From: Anopheles merus
Taxonomy: Eukaryota > Arthropoda > Insecta > Diptera > Culicidae
Assembly (NCBI RefSeq): GCF_017562075.2
Contig: NC_054083.1
Location: forward strand, 48,703,942-48,767,941
Reading direction: 5' to 3'
Length of the DNA: 64,000 nt
Below are positions 36,201-49,400 of this stretch, piece by piece. The notes under the pieces are model-generated. The model did no database searches, was not told where the DNA came from, and was given only the letters and a program-made list of their open reading frames with translations. A program made the translations under genes and the position numbers. Each line of letters opens with the position of its first letter. The stretch's first letter is position 1.

Positions 36201-39200
36201 CAATTGAATATGCTTCTGCCTTGATTTGTAACACATCGTTACACACGCATACGCATTGGACTAGTCAGTGCACAAAATATATATAAAAAAAAAAGATCAG
36301 AACCAATCTCGTCCAACTTCCAATTCTGAAGCCCCATTCAGCTCACTTTCTTATTAAGATGAATTTCAATTGTTCGTCTTACTATTAGATTTCGATCCGG
36401 ATGCAAACATACAGACAGGCAGAAACACCGAAGATAGCAGCAAAGCGGGAGCATCTTCATATTACTTTTTGGAGGAAATTGTCGAATGAAATATACAAAT
36501 CCACAGGTCCTAGGCCCTATTGTTGTGCACGCTCCCGGTACCCTTTCTCTGTACCGATTTCCCTTTCTCGTGCGTTTCGATTGCACTTTCCTCTGCACTC
36601 CGATGGCGGGTACCAGCCAGCACCAACCTTGATGTGCAATTCTACCTCCCCCAATGTAGCATGAAATTCATTCTATCCATTCGCATTGAACGCTTGCCCA
36701 TGGTGTCCCTCTCTCTCTCTCTCTCTCCCTCTCGCTGTGTAACATTGGCCAAACCATATTTTCAATTGCAATGGTCGAAGGGACAGCAGAGGCTCCTTTC
36801 ATACACGCTGCACAGATGAATTGCTGGAATCGAAATGAAAGGATGCGCTCTATCGATAGTGTGTGTGCCCGGTCAGGAGGAGAAGATTCTTTACAATCAC
36901 ACACACACACACACACACGCACACTCCACTAGCCTCACACGTAAAAGGACCTCAGGGAGTGGGAAATGGTACAAATTTAATTTCATGCTACCAATGCGTG
37001 TCGTTGCGTTTAAATATTCCTCGACCATTTTTTTTCCATCTGTGTTCGTCCCCAAAATGCGTCGGCGGTCAGGAAAGGATGCAAATCCCCCCCCCCCTCC
37101 CATCTTCCCGAGGCTGCACGGAAAACTGCACCGGTTGGTTGGTTTGGTTTGAAAAATGCATCACACTATTTGGACCTGATTAAACCCACCGGGAAGGGAA
37201 GACGGGGCAGACACGTGAGGATCGCGTTCTACGCGCGGTAAGGCTCGTCGAACACTACCACCACAGCATGCACAGCACAACAACAACAGCAGCAGCAGCA
37301 GCAGCAACAACATCGAAAAACCCGGGCAGGACTTAATGTTGATTGGCGTTTTTACGTGCCAGCTGCTCCGGGTTTCGGTACCTATTTTCCCTTTTTTCTC
37401 CCGTCCCACCTTTTTTTTTGTTCCTCTTTTGTGCACATACACGACCCATCCACACGCACGCACACACACACATACATTAGTGGCTCTTCCTCTCTTCGGA
37501 CCACCATTCCCCGGTTCCATGGTGGCTGCTCCCTTGTGCGTTTCGCTTTTAATGTCACTTCGCTGTGCTGTGCTCTGTCGAGTTTTCCCCGCGGGTCGTG
37601 TTCCTCGCCAGTTTCGAATTCACAACACAATCAACCAATACAAACGCATACGGACACATACGCACACACTGCAAGCGCACGCAATCAAACGTGGCCATTT
37701 TTCGTAGATCCTTGCCGTTTGTTGGCGCGGTGATGAAAAGGATGAAAGAGGAAGAAGACAAAAACAGCTATTGGTTTTAAGTCTCATGCATCATCGGAAT
37801 TGGGGTGTGCGTGGCTTGATCTAATGCTGGCAAGATCTCGAGCCCGTCACACACAAAGTCACAATCGGCTGACAGCTTTTGGAAGCCAACTGCCAGGCCC
37901 AAAAGGAGTTAAAGCAAAGGACTCTGAGTGCTGCAAAAGTAATTACACAAAAGTAGCTCTCTCTCTCTCCCTCTCTATCTTCTCCGGCTCAAAAAAACAT
38001 AAGCATAAACATTCAATTAAGGTGCGCACGTTTGATTACTACGCACGGCGATTTCTGCTAATCAACAGTTTTTTGTTGGTTAGGGCTTGTGTAATTTATA
38101 TTCGTTAGTTAGCGTATTTTTTTTTGAGCATCCACTGTCTTTAATAAGTAGCATTTGTTGCAACGAATATGAGCATTTTGTAGTCACAAACTGTTACATA
38201 CGAAGCAATAACGGAAGCTTCTATGACTCATGCAAGTATCCTTTTTGGGGAAATCTCTTCAACTGGGGTTCCCATTTGCTTGGGAAAATGAAAAAAGGCA
38301 ATTAGAAACACTGAAACTCTTACGCCCTTAGTCCCTTTTCAAAAATTAGTCATTACAAAATCTGCCCATACATTATGCTGTCTTCAGCAGAACTTTGTTG
38401 GTCGCAAACTTCATTGGAGTGTCCCCGCTTTACATAATATTTGAACAAAAAAAAAAACAGGATGCATACAAATATGTCAAACAGCATGGGCAAGCGACTA
38501 CTAGAAAGGGAAAGGATCTTTGAAACACTTCTTCACCTTAAGGACACTCAATACCACTGGTTGATGTGTACTATCACGCTTACTGAGTAGAGAGAGAGAG
38601 AGAGCGAGAGAAAAAAGAAGAAATTATATAATGTACCATAAATTATGCTACCTTTTGCATCGCTGCACTCTGATTTCGCTGATGCTTCTTTGTTCTTCAT
38701 GCGCCATCTCGCCTTTTTGGGGGGCGAACATGGGTCCAGATATGCGTCACCCTTCCTTCGTCACTCCGACGCGGCGTGTGCTACGGTGGATCAAAATATA
38801 AAAACCAAAACCGATGGAATGCTTCATTTCCGGGCATGCCCACTCGAAAAACATACAGGAGAGGTCCTCCAGCGGTCGTTAGTTTCAGAAGTCAACATTT
38901 TTGGAGCATCCAGCGTTTGGTGGACGGGTTGGTGGCGAGAGGAATCGGATCAACGTTAAGTGGGGTTTGGCTATGTATGTGTGGGGAGAAATGGCAAGTA
39001 AATCTGAGCTGAAGAAACAATGAAACAAATACGAAGATTTACGAGTTTCGGCGGGCAGATGCAGTTAGTAGGAGGATGTGTACTATTGAGAAGTTATCAG
39101 GTCTTGGGATTTTTAGGGATAACTAAGGATATTGCGATATATCTGAGGATATTGATGGGATGATCTTTCAATAGAATATTTTAGATATCTTTTTATCTAT

Positions 39201-39429
39201 TCTCTTTGGTAGACTTTGAAAGAAAGTTAGATAAAAAGGCTTAACTTGTTGCTTATTCTGCCTCCATTCCTACAAATTGTAGAGTCTCTATTGTCTGTTA
39301 AGTAGATTCTTCATTTTTATGTTAATATTGCGTAGATTTTTAATTAAAATATGTTACTTCATACATTCTAATACATCCAACACAAAACCCAACAAACTCC
39401 CTAAACTCTAGAATTATTGTAAACGTAGT
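33234..39429. other. Non-coding stretch
   Basis: No supported gene. Contents: an A-rich block (35690-36180), a CAG/CAA run (37279-37312), CA and TC runs (36715-36732, 36898-36920), and an AT-rich segment before 39420. Confidence 0.45.
35690..36180. repeat. A-rich, low-complexity block
   Basis: About 490 bases rich in A and poor in C on the + strand. The word content (AAATAAAGTTAA, GAAATAGA) resembles the tandem repeat at 23.85-24.59 kb, but I could not establish a period. Confidence 0.5.
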
Positions 39430-39776
39430 TTAGCGCACTCTTACAACGCTCCTCGTTACTCCCGCCGGCTGGCGGTCCCATCCAAGCGCCAGCCGTGCAT
39501 CGAGCGGACATGAAATGCGTGCTGGTGCTGCTGCCGGAGACGCTGGTGAAGGAAGCGCGCGCGTGCGGCAGACCCGAACGCAACCCGAACTGCCCGAACT
39601 GCGTGCCGGCCGAACGCATGCCGCTTTTCGGCTTTCGGCGTTCGGATCGTCCGCCGGCTGCCGTTGTTCGCTGCCTGAGCATCCATTTCAAAATTGCCTC
39701 TCAAAGCGTGCGGATGTACGCCGTCCGTACTCGCGTCGAGTGTTGGGTTTTGAATTCTACCAGTGCTACGTAAAAT
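39430..39776. other. GC-rich, CpG-rich island open on both strands; candidate exon
   Basis: Sharply richer in G and C than its surroundings. On the + strand a frame runs from about 39429 to the stop at 39771-39773 and includes MKCVLVLLPETLVKE and a CGRPERNPNCPNC segment, with CTG/GTG-rich codons typical of mosquito coding exons. A minus-strand frame (39691 to 39401) also has good codon bias. A donor-like GTGAGTAT follows at 39777. I cannot assign a strand, function or gene. It could be a small secreted-protein exon, a non-coding first exon of a downstream gene such as Tet, or a GC-rich regulatory island. Confidence 0.35.
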
Positions 39777-42700
39777 GTGAGTATCTTGTGTGGGAAGGTT
39801 TAACCGGGAAGGGGGGAAGGGGAGGGATATAAACACAACCACTTGGCGGCGGTGGTGCAGTGTCTTCCGGTGGCATAAGATCTCCCGTGAAAAGGGAGTT
39901 TAGGGATATTTTCGGTGTGTTTTGTGTGGTGTTTGTGTGTGATTTTGTAATACAACAACGGCAACTTGTTTTGGGCTTTGAAAATGGATAGCAAACTGTG
40001 GTTGTTTTAAGCGAGTGTAGTGTATTTTACGCCAGTGTGTGAATAAATAATAATATCAGGATCAGGATAGTAAGAAAAGTGAATTTATTTGAGCATAAAT
40101 AGTCTGTTAATCGTGCTAATCAGTGTTGCCGCGTGACTCTAGTGCTTCACAAGGATCAAAACTATCCCACAGAAACGTTTATATGCGCTAACCCTCTGCC
40201 CGTGGAACTTGAAGCCCCAAGTAACGCTGCTGATCCCATCGAGATAGAAAAAAAAAGGAAAAAGGAGAAGCAAATAAAATAAATCGAAATGCTCTCCAGA
40301 TGGATACACACAATTTTAGATCAAATCAATTGGCTCTAATCAAGCGCACACGAGACGAATGCTGCCGTGCGCCCTGTAACCATAATGTTGCGTCCAAGCA
40401 TGCTGTGTGTGCCTTTGTATGTGCGTGTGTGTGTGTGTCCGTGTGTCGGTGTGTATTTGCCTAATGTCAGAATGGCCACCATCACTAGCACCGTTCGGTG
40501 CAAATGCGCGCGCCCTGGCCCTACCTGGCCCTACACTGTGCCACGACCCCAAACCCGGCTCCAATACGCGGATGACGTGCTGACGATAACGAAAATGTGT
40601 GATAACAAACCGTTTTAGCCGTTTTACACCGTGTGTGTGTGTGCGCGCGCCTGTGCCCCATTACGTAGTTTTGTGTGTCGGTTTTACATACGCGCAACGC
40701 GTTGAAAGTTGTTCCGGTGTGCTGTTGCTTGTGTGTGTGTGTGTGTGTGTGTGTTGGTATTGTGGTGCCGGTTTGCTCGAACGCATCGTGGATAGTGCGT
40801 GCGCCCTTATTAAGTAGGCTTTGGGAAACTAGGCTTTGTAAACACGGTGTAAAAAGAGTAAGAAAACGAAATGTCAACCACGGTGTGCCGCTCGAAGGTG
40901 TCATTTACGTGGTTTAGTCGAAAGCGAATGTTTAATTTTATAAAAAGGATTCTAATAGGAGTGCTTGAGTGAATGAAGCGAACAACGTGTTCTTTTGAGG
41001 GGGCAGGGGGTTCTATTCTGTTAGTGAGGGTGTTGTGAAACGTTTGGTGCATGAAAGTGTCCCGAGGAAGCAGCCTTGAAGTCTCCGAAGTCCGCCATGC
41101 CGACACTCTTTTTTATGGCTCTTCAGGATAAGGAATAAGTATTCTGCTCATAGTGTTTCTGCAATTTGTTTCTGTCCAAACCTAGCAGGTGAAGCAGATG
41201 GCATCACAAGAAACGGTACGATAGACAGCCAATCAAATTCTAGAGCGAACCCGGGCTGCTCCACCAGGTGCATTGAAGTTAAAAAGATAAATACACGCTC
41301 TGCCTGGGAACGGGCACATAAAGAGTTCCAGTCCCATTCAGAACAAACCATGATTAAAATTGTTAAATGACTTTATCAAACCAGTGCTCTGCACAGCTCC
41401 CTGCCTGCCAAACCAACCAACCAAAGCTACCAAGCTACAGCTTAACACCGATACATCGTACGGTTGGAGTATTTTGATTTTTCAATTACGATTATGATGA
41501 AACGGTACCGATAAGCGGGCAAGGTTCGGTCCGTTGGAGAACCTCGCGGCGATAACCGCGTGCGCGCTTGCGAGTGATAACACCACACCTCGCGTCGTCC
41601 CGGAGAGCGCGCTCAGAGCTCACACACAAGCAGTGGAACGCTGCTGAACGCTCTGTATGTGCAGGAAGTGATAAATTCATAAATTTAGCTTCACGGCAAA
41701 GCATTGCAGTAATGATGGCCCGTAAGCTGGGTGAATGCACACAGGAAAACGGAGAAACTAATGTGACCTCATTGCTCATCTTGCTGGTCGAAGGTTTTCA
41801 GGCCTTAGGATTTCAGGCCTTAGGCCTTAGGCTTTTCGGTCCCGTGAAATGTCTTTCGATTGTTCGATCACATAATTCAAGCTGATCAAGCAAACTATCC
41901 GAAACGGGTCCGAAAGACACACATACACAAACACCGTTCATTAACCATTGAACCGCTGCAAATAAAATCCCAACCGAAACGGGAAAGGCAAGGAAACCTG
42001 AAAATCCCAAACTGCATTCTAGACGGTAGAAGACGGTTCTCATCTTTCACAATGCAACCCAATACATAAACCACACAGCGTTCCCGTGTCCTTTGCACTC
42101 GCTTTCTCTATTCTCTCTTCCTGCCTGAAACGTTGATCCCCGGATGTCTGGAACAACGACGGCCTCTATGTGTGTGTGAGTGATGATCGACAAGGTTTTT
42201 TTTTGGGATTTGGATTCGATCAGCAACACCTGGACCCCGGGAGGTTGGTAGAATTTGCTGGGAATAATGATGCGACGAGGACTTCCTATCTCTGATGGGA
42301 ACCTCACCTGGTACTAATTCTATTGACAGTTTTTCTGGGTCTTCTCGATTGGGAAGATTGTATTCTCTGCTCTGTCTGAAATACATCAGCAAGATCTTGT
42401 TGAATTCGGGTCTGTTATTACATTCCTGAAGTTTCCTCCACAATTTCCCTAGGACACACATTTAATGTCTTCAATATATTCTTCCAAAGCTGTGTGATGG
42501 TACGACGTTCTGCGCACTAAATTTGAGCAAATTCTCAAGTGCAACAAGGACATCAAGACGCCTCACACACACAGAGAGATATACACTCAAAGAAACAAGA
42601 GAAAAAGAATGTAGTACCACCACCCATGTTGAGTGTGGTAGAATAGGGATGTTTTTCTTCCTGCACTACACTCCGCAGTTCATTACACCCAAACGGGCTT

Positions 42701-45700
42701 AAAAATCTGAAGCCCCGGCTCACCCCTTTACCACACCCTGCTCCGGGGAGGTTCAAGTGCCTCTTCATCGGATATTGTGTTTTTCGCGAAAAATGCACTC
42801 GTCGTTTCTCGCTGTCCTTCCACCCCACACTCCCCGCCATTTTGCAGCTGGTTGCAACTGCAAAACACTGTGACACAGGGAGTTTGGGTACGTTCTTTTC
42901 CGGGGCTTTTTGCGCGTTAGCGTCGTCGTCGTCGTCGTCATCGTCGTTGTCGTAGGGATGGCACGTTTTTCTTTTGGCAAGGAAGAAAGTGTGTGTGTGT
43001 GTGTGTCCTTGTGCGATGGCATCCGGATAAGCGAGGGGACTTTGTGAGTAGGACGTATTTTGGGGGTCCCCTTGGAGCAGAAGGTTCGGATGCTTTTTGG
43101 AGAGTTCTTGAAAGTGTCCTCCTTTTGGTGCAGGGGGGTAGGTTGGAGCACTTGTTATCTGATGGTGCAGTGCGTTGCCCTTTGGTGGTAGTTGATTTCG
43201 CGAGCACAGAGTGGCAGGCGATATAGTATGCAGCATAATGAATGGCATACTTTTAAGAAAGGGCACCTTTGTGTGCGCACTGCCAAACCTAGGAGCTAAT
43301 GAGCTGCGAGAAGTGATACGCTTTGCGTTAAATATATTATGCGAAAGTGACAGTTTTTTTTTCTATCTGGTAACAGACACTGAAAATAGAAGACCCAATC
43401 TGGAGTCATCCTCATGTTATCAAACCCTCTTTTTTCCGACAGCTGGACAAAAGATCGTCTCACATATTGAAAAGGATTCTGTCCATCTGTCACACTGCGA
43501 ACCATTTTGAGCGCATCCCGTACGAGAAGTTCATTAATAAATTCCTCTTAATCATCGATATTTTATATCCCAGGATTTATCTCTTTCCCTCTCTCCCTGT
43601 GTATGTGTGTATGTGCGTGGGTTTTTGAAATGATGGAATAGGATCGAACGTAGAATTTATTTCTCCATTCGTGTCCCGTTCCCTTTCCCTGGACAGCGCG
43701 CGACAGGATAGAACATTTACAGAACTGCAAGACGTGGCCATTTTCTTTCTTTCCTGGTTCGACTATTGCTCAATCTTTGATTCAGTTCCGTCAGTTCCAT
43801 CTTCCCATCCACGGAGACGGTCTTGGTCGGCAGCACGGTACGGTACGGTATAAATCAAATCTTACTTGAAAACTTCCATCCCCGGTAAAGGATACGAGGA
43901 AGCAGCGGCAGGCCGGTAGAGATTTGGAGAGGATATCATTCCGTCTTTTTGTTGTGGGTCGGTGGGTGCCTGCCCGGGCGTTGGACGCTGAATGGAATGG
44001 ATCCGGAAGTCGTGTGGTGCAGCAAAGCGAACTTGCTGCTGAATGGGAACAAAACAGTAAAAAAAAACTTCCTCCGGCGTGAGGGGTTCCTTCAGCAAAA
44101 AGGAACTCTTGCTTCCGCCTTTTGATATCTCTACGTTCGATTTGCCAATTTCTGGCTGTACATTAGGGTCCTAGGGTACACAAGGTGACACAGGGATGAC
44201 AGGGAAGGCATAAAAAAGAAGGCACCAAAAATGGAAACGCTTAACGTATAAAGAACCGTCCAACTTCTCGTACGGCACTGGCCAGTGTTTGTCCGTCTGG
44301 CGTTTGTTACTACTGCTGTTTTTCTACTCGCCTCACGCCGCGTCCTGCAAAACATTCTTTCCCTGTTCTTGGACGCGTAGCAAACAGAGCAGATCAGAGC
44401 TCTAGCAAAAAGAGGACGATGGTTAGGATAGAGGCAAGAACTGTCCCATTGGTTTGGTGGATAAAAAACAGGCGGGATGGTGCTCTTGGATGCCAACCGC
44501 GTGGCATCTACGATTCAAAAACAATGCCAAACCGTGACAGCCGGGGCTGCAGGCTGTACTTACACACACACACACACACGCCCAGACACACTGGAATCGA
44601 ACGGCAACTTTTGAAATAAATTTTAAACTTGCTCTCCCATAAACACCCTTCAAATCGGTTGTCTTTGCACGGGAGTGGTATACTTTTCCACTGGTTTCGC
44701 TTGCCCCACAGCCACAAAATGCGAGGTACTACTACTGTCCGGTTGAAAGATCCGGCGAACTTTTTCCTTTCGCACACCAAGGAGATGATTTTTACTTTGT
44801 TTCAAATTCTACTTTTTCTCTCACCTTTTCCCGTACTTTTTGTTGTTTTGCGGCATCATTTCTTTGGTTTGCTTTTTTCGGTGGACAGTTTGTGCTGTGG
44901 TGCGTCTTTTTCTTTCTCTCTTTTTCTTTCGTTTCGTCAGCAAACTGTCAGCAAAAATAGGTTATGTTTGTGTGTGCGTGTTTGTGTGTGGTACACTACT
45001 GTTTCACTACCAACTGCGACTTTGGTGGTTGTTTGCTGGCGAATAACTTTTTCTCTCCTCTGTGGCGATGATGGTGAGCTGCATTTGCCGGGAGGAATTG
45101 TGGAACAAAAAAGTGCTTCATTTGTGGAAAAAGAAATAATAAGTTGTTTGGTTGTTTGGTGGAGAAGCTGGACCAGCAAGGTACAGGAAGTTACGAATGA
45201 AGAGAATTTCGCAGAATTGCACTACGAACACATAGAATAGTTGTGAGCGTAGTAGACCAATGGTGAAGAGAAGAATGTTACTAAACATTCACTAACTATT
45301 TCGCATTTTGTGCTTTTTATCAAAGCATTAATGATACTCTTCCGTGCTGAAAAGGTGAAATAGTAGTTGGTTATATGTTAGTTGCACTCGTAACGCTCTA
45401 TTGCCAGTGTTAGGACACATTTGAAGTTACCAAACACATACCGGGGATTTTTGGGGTGAAAAACTCTCATAGCTTAGTCGTGTGTTTATATGCACAAACA
45501 AAACCCGATTCCTATTCCGTTTGATGTTGGTCGTTGTTCCGGTGACTCAACAAGAAAACAGTCCACCTGATATCCGTGTGGTAACTTTATGGCATCCGTC
45601 GTACCACAACCTGGCGTGGTGTTGTGTTGGTTAATTCTGTTACTCATTGCCAAGCGGAATGGAATGGATGCATCATGCGGCCGGGAGAAGAGAACCTCGT

Positions 45701-46111
45701 ACCCTGCCTTATCGAAGCCTCGAAGTGGAACGGTTTGGCACCTGATAACAGACGCGTGAAAACCGCTCGCTCTCGTTGCCCGAGCGTTTGGAGGGCCTTT
45801 TTTGGAGATGTCACAGTTAAAAGAACTGTCCCACAAATTTAGTCGCACAAAACCGCGAAGACGGGATGAGCCCGACCCGACTCATCAGCTCGAGTCGCTC
45901 ATGTGCGCGAAGAGAATTGGCGATATCGTCACATCGCGCTCCCCCCTATTTGTGTCGAGTCACTGGAGACGATCGTTTGGTATTGGAGATTGATGCGATT
46001 TGCGTCGGTTTGGGTGGTAGTATGGCATGGCTACTTTGCCTGGAATAAAAAAAAAAAGTCAGCTCAAAATAAACAAACATGTCCGTGAACGACAAACTGC
46101 GCGCCCGCTTG

Positions 46112-46180
46112 CGATAAAGCGAACCTCTTATCGCGTATGCGTGCGTTGAATATGCTGATATTGAGCAGATAAAGATAATT
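46112..46180. promoter_or_regulatory. Cluster of GATA motifs
   Basis: Five GATA or TATC cores within about 70 bases: GCGATAAAG, CTTATCGCG, TGATATT, CAGATAAAG and AGATAATTGG. Such clusters bind GATA factors in insect enhancers. There is no other support, and the motif is short. Confidence 0.25.
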
Positions 46181-46281
46181 GGTGGTTGGCCGTGGTGGAT
46201 GGAGCTTATTTTTAGTGAACTACAGGTACGTCAGCGTAATTAGGAAAGCCATTCGAGCAGCTCGTCGGTGTGATTAAGCAA

Positions 46282-46433
<152 letters not shown>

Positions 46434-49400
46434 AAGAGAAAATTAAAATGGAAAGGAAAATTTCATTTTCTTTCTCTCATTTCGAGAAATTGACTAATGA
46501 GTGCGTGGAGGTGGTAGTGTGCTCGTAGTGCGTAAAAAAACAACCGTAAAACCAACCTATCACGCGACCCACGCGCGCAAAAGAGAATGCCGCTCAAAAC
46601 CAAAACAACGGTACGCAAGGATGTGTTGTGCTGCGCTGCATACGAAACGTTTAATTGTGTGTAGTTGCCCTTACCAATACACACGCAACCCACGGGCTGA
46701 TACATTGATTTGCGCTTGGAAAAGCGTTAGTCAGCACGCCATTCCAGTTGGTGTTTTTCCTGCTTCGTCATCGACGCTACTTGTGGCATGGTTGAAGCGC
46801 ACACACACACCAAGCAAGAAGGGAGGTCCACCGTGATGCATCGCCCGGGAAGGGTTGAAGAGCTTGGGGAGCGGCAGCGATGGAGATTGAATTGCGTTTC
46901 GCTTTCCTTGTGCCCACCCTGCCGATACCACCTGGCGCAAGTGGTCACACGTGCACCCGTGTGCCGGCGTAGCTAAAATCGATGCAAGGTTTGGCGGGAA
47001 ATTGGAAAAACGCTCGTCGCTTGACGTCGGAAAATGAGAGACGATGGAAGCGGGTGCCTACCAACCACCACCACAACAACCATCATCGCCGGGTGTTGGT
47101 GTGGTTGTGTCTGTTTTGTAGTCGTGGAAAGGGGGGACCAAGACGAACCAAAATACGGTTGAACAAAAAAAAAAAAAGGTTCAAGTTCAGCCATGTTTTG
47201 TCTTCGGGTGGTTTTTGGTAGAGGGTGGCCGTACCACGACGATGAGGCCGACCGATGTTGCCGACGCCAGCCCGACACTTTCGCTTTCGTTTTCGGGCGG
47301 GGGGGTTCTTGCACTTCTGCGTGTCTGTGTTTGGGTCTGTGTGTGTGTGTTGTGAAAAAGAGCGGGAAAGTTAGAAACAGCCAAAGAATCGAACAAAAAG
47401 CACGACTGAATCCACAGCGGGCAGGTTATGTGTTTGCCGTACGCCGATGGTCATGACAACAAGTTGCCCGTGGAGGATATTTTAAGGTTCTTCCGGTGAT
47501 TATGTCTTCCGGGCGATACTGTGAGTTTGTGGCATACGGAAAGAAAGGTTCGTATTGCAAGCAGCTTGCAAAAAAATCAGAATAATGGAGCGTTCTTGGA
47601 TCCGGCCGGTTGTGGTGTGCATCGAAAGGAAGTGGGCTAGACTGCTGTGGGTTTGTGTTACAGCCAGCGAAGCGATAGCGAAGATATGCAAGCACAATCA
47701 TCCTGTTGGTTGTCACGTATCATTCGGTCAGCAGTTGTTTATCAAATTCTAGCAATAGCTCCAAGTAGCAAACCTTTACTCCAGAATGATTCAATTTCAC
47801 TTCCACCGATTTGCATTTCTAACATCGGTCGTGCGGATGTGGGCCCCCGGGGGTGACTCGCGTAGAGATTAATTTATGGTCGTTTTCGCAGTCAATTATA
47901 CAATCTTCACCCAGTTTTAAGCTGAACTTAATTACACCGCTTTACCCTTGTACCGTGTCTGGACGTTCCAAGCAAACAAAGGGACTCCAGAGGGCCTGTT
48001 CGGAAAACAGTTCCTTGTCAACTTCCCGAACAAGGACATAAAACACCGCAGTAAAACACACACACAAACCAGACGAACCCCCAAAGTCCGACTATAACGT
48101 GACCGGGAGCCTGGGTGTGGGGCGCTGAATACGGGAATCGGGATTTTATCGTTTGTTTATGGAAAGTTTCTGACCCTATCCATGTTGCTGCGTCCTGCTC
48201 CAAAAACAAAACAAAACAAAAAAAGCCACACGCTATATCGGTCTCCTGATCGATGTCATAATGGCGAAAGATAGACGTCTCGCGATTGTGTAGCCTGATT
48301 TTTTTCCCCATTCCTGAATGGTTTTCTATCCCTATTTTCCCGGGGTCTCATTCCCCTGCTTTTCCTGCTCTATGGGGAGACCAGTGTTGGTAGTCGTTAG
48401 TGCACCACACACACACACACCCGAGGTTTGCGGCCTCGGTTCGCTGGGTTTCATGATAACGGCACGTAAATTATATGCTCACGTTATTGATATGAGTGCC
48501 ATAAACATTCAATGGCACAGTCGGCACCGATTTGTGGGTGGTTGGGAGGGGATCTTTTTTTTTGTTTTTGGGGTTTTGGTCGGGAAAACTGGAGCATGGT
48601 CAGGCCCGGGCCTCTGCCGATGCCGGAAGTGGTCGCGCATGAGGTTTTCCCGCAGGATCCGAAACGAAACATGTAAACGGTAAATAAAATAAAGAAGAAA
48701 AAAAACGGGGGAAACTAACAGGCCCCCACCGTACATAATCCTTCGGGCCAGGAATTGACCATTTTTCGTCGTAACAAAAACACACACACACACACGCATT
48801 CACAAGTCTCGGGAGCGTTTGGGGAATGGATTGTGGTGTGTACGAATAAAATATCAATTAATCTAAATGGTTGTATTTGGACGATTTATATCCGGGAGCC
48901 AAGTACTACTAAAAAGCACACGCACACACACACACCGTCACAGGGAATGGACAAGGATGCGTGTGGTGCGGTCGACAAACATTATTGGCCAGAGTGTGTG
49001 TGTGTGTGTGTGTGTGTTTTTTCCTCTCTCACACTCTCTCGTTTGTTCCCGTTATCGGTGGTTAAGGGTTTCCGGTGCGAGATATCGGGATCCAAGATGA
49101 AGAACGAGCTCGTGTGCACGTCAGCAATATATTATTGTTGTTTGTTGCTGATTTTCGAGCGCAAGATATAGGTGAAACCTTTCCCGGTTTGCTGTAAAAT
49201 CGTGTACCAGCCACAGCAGAATGCTGTTTGCACGCGCCCTGGAAGTGAATTTAAATTACCCCCACTCGAGTGCGCTTTATTGTGGCGTTGCTTTCACTTA
49301 GGCACGACCTCGCTCGCCCCGCGACAGAGAGCGACAATTATGGCGTGGCTGCAAAAGTCCGTCCTCCGATCCTCCGAAGGCTACGGATAATTAGCAAGAA

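Noticed and set aside
39630..39776. A TIMP-like reading of the second + strand frame in the GC-rich island (CRCSLPEHPFQNC, then ADV)
   Set aside because: The Cys spacing fits only loosely, and codon bias favours a different frame upstream, so it is probably coincidence.
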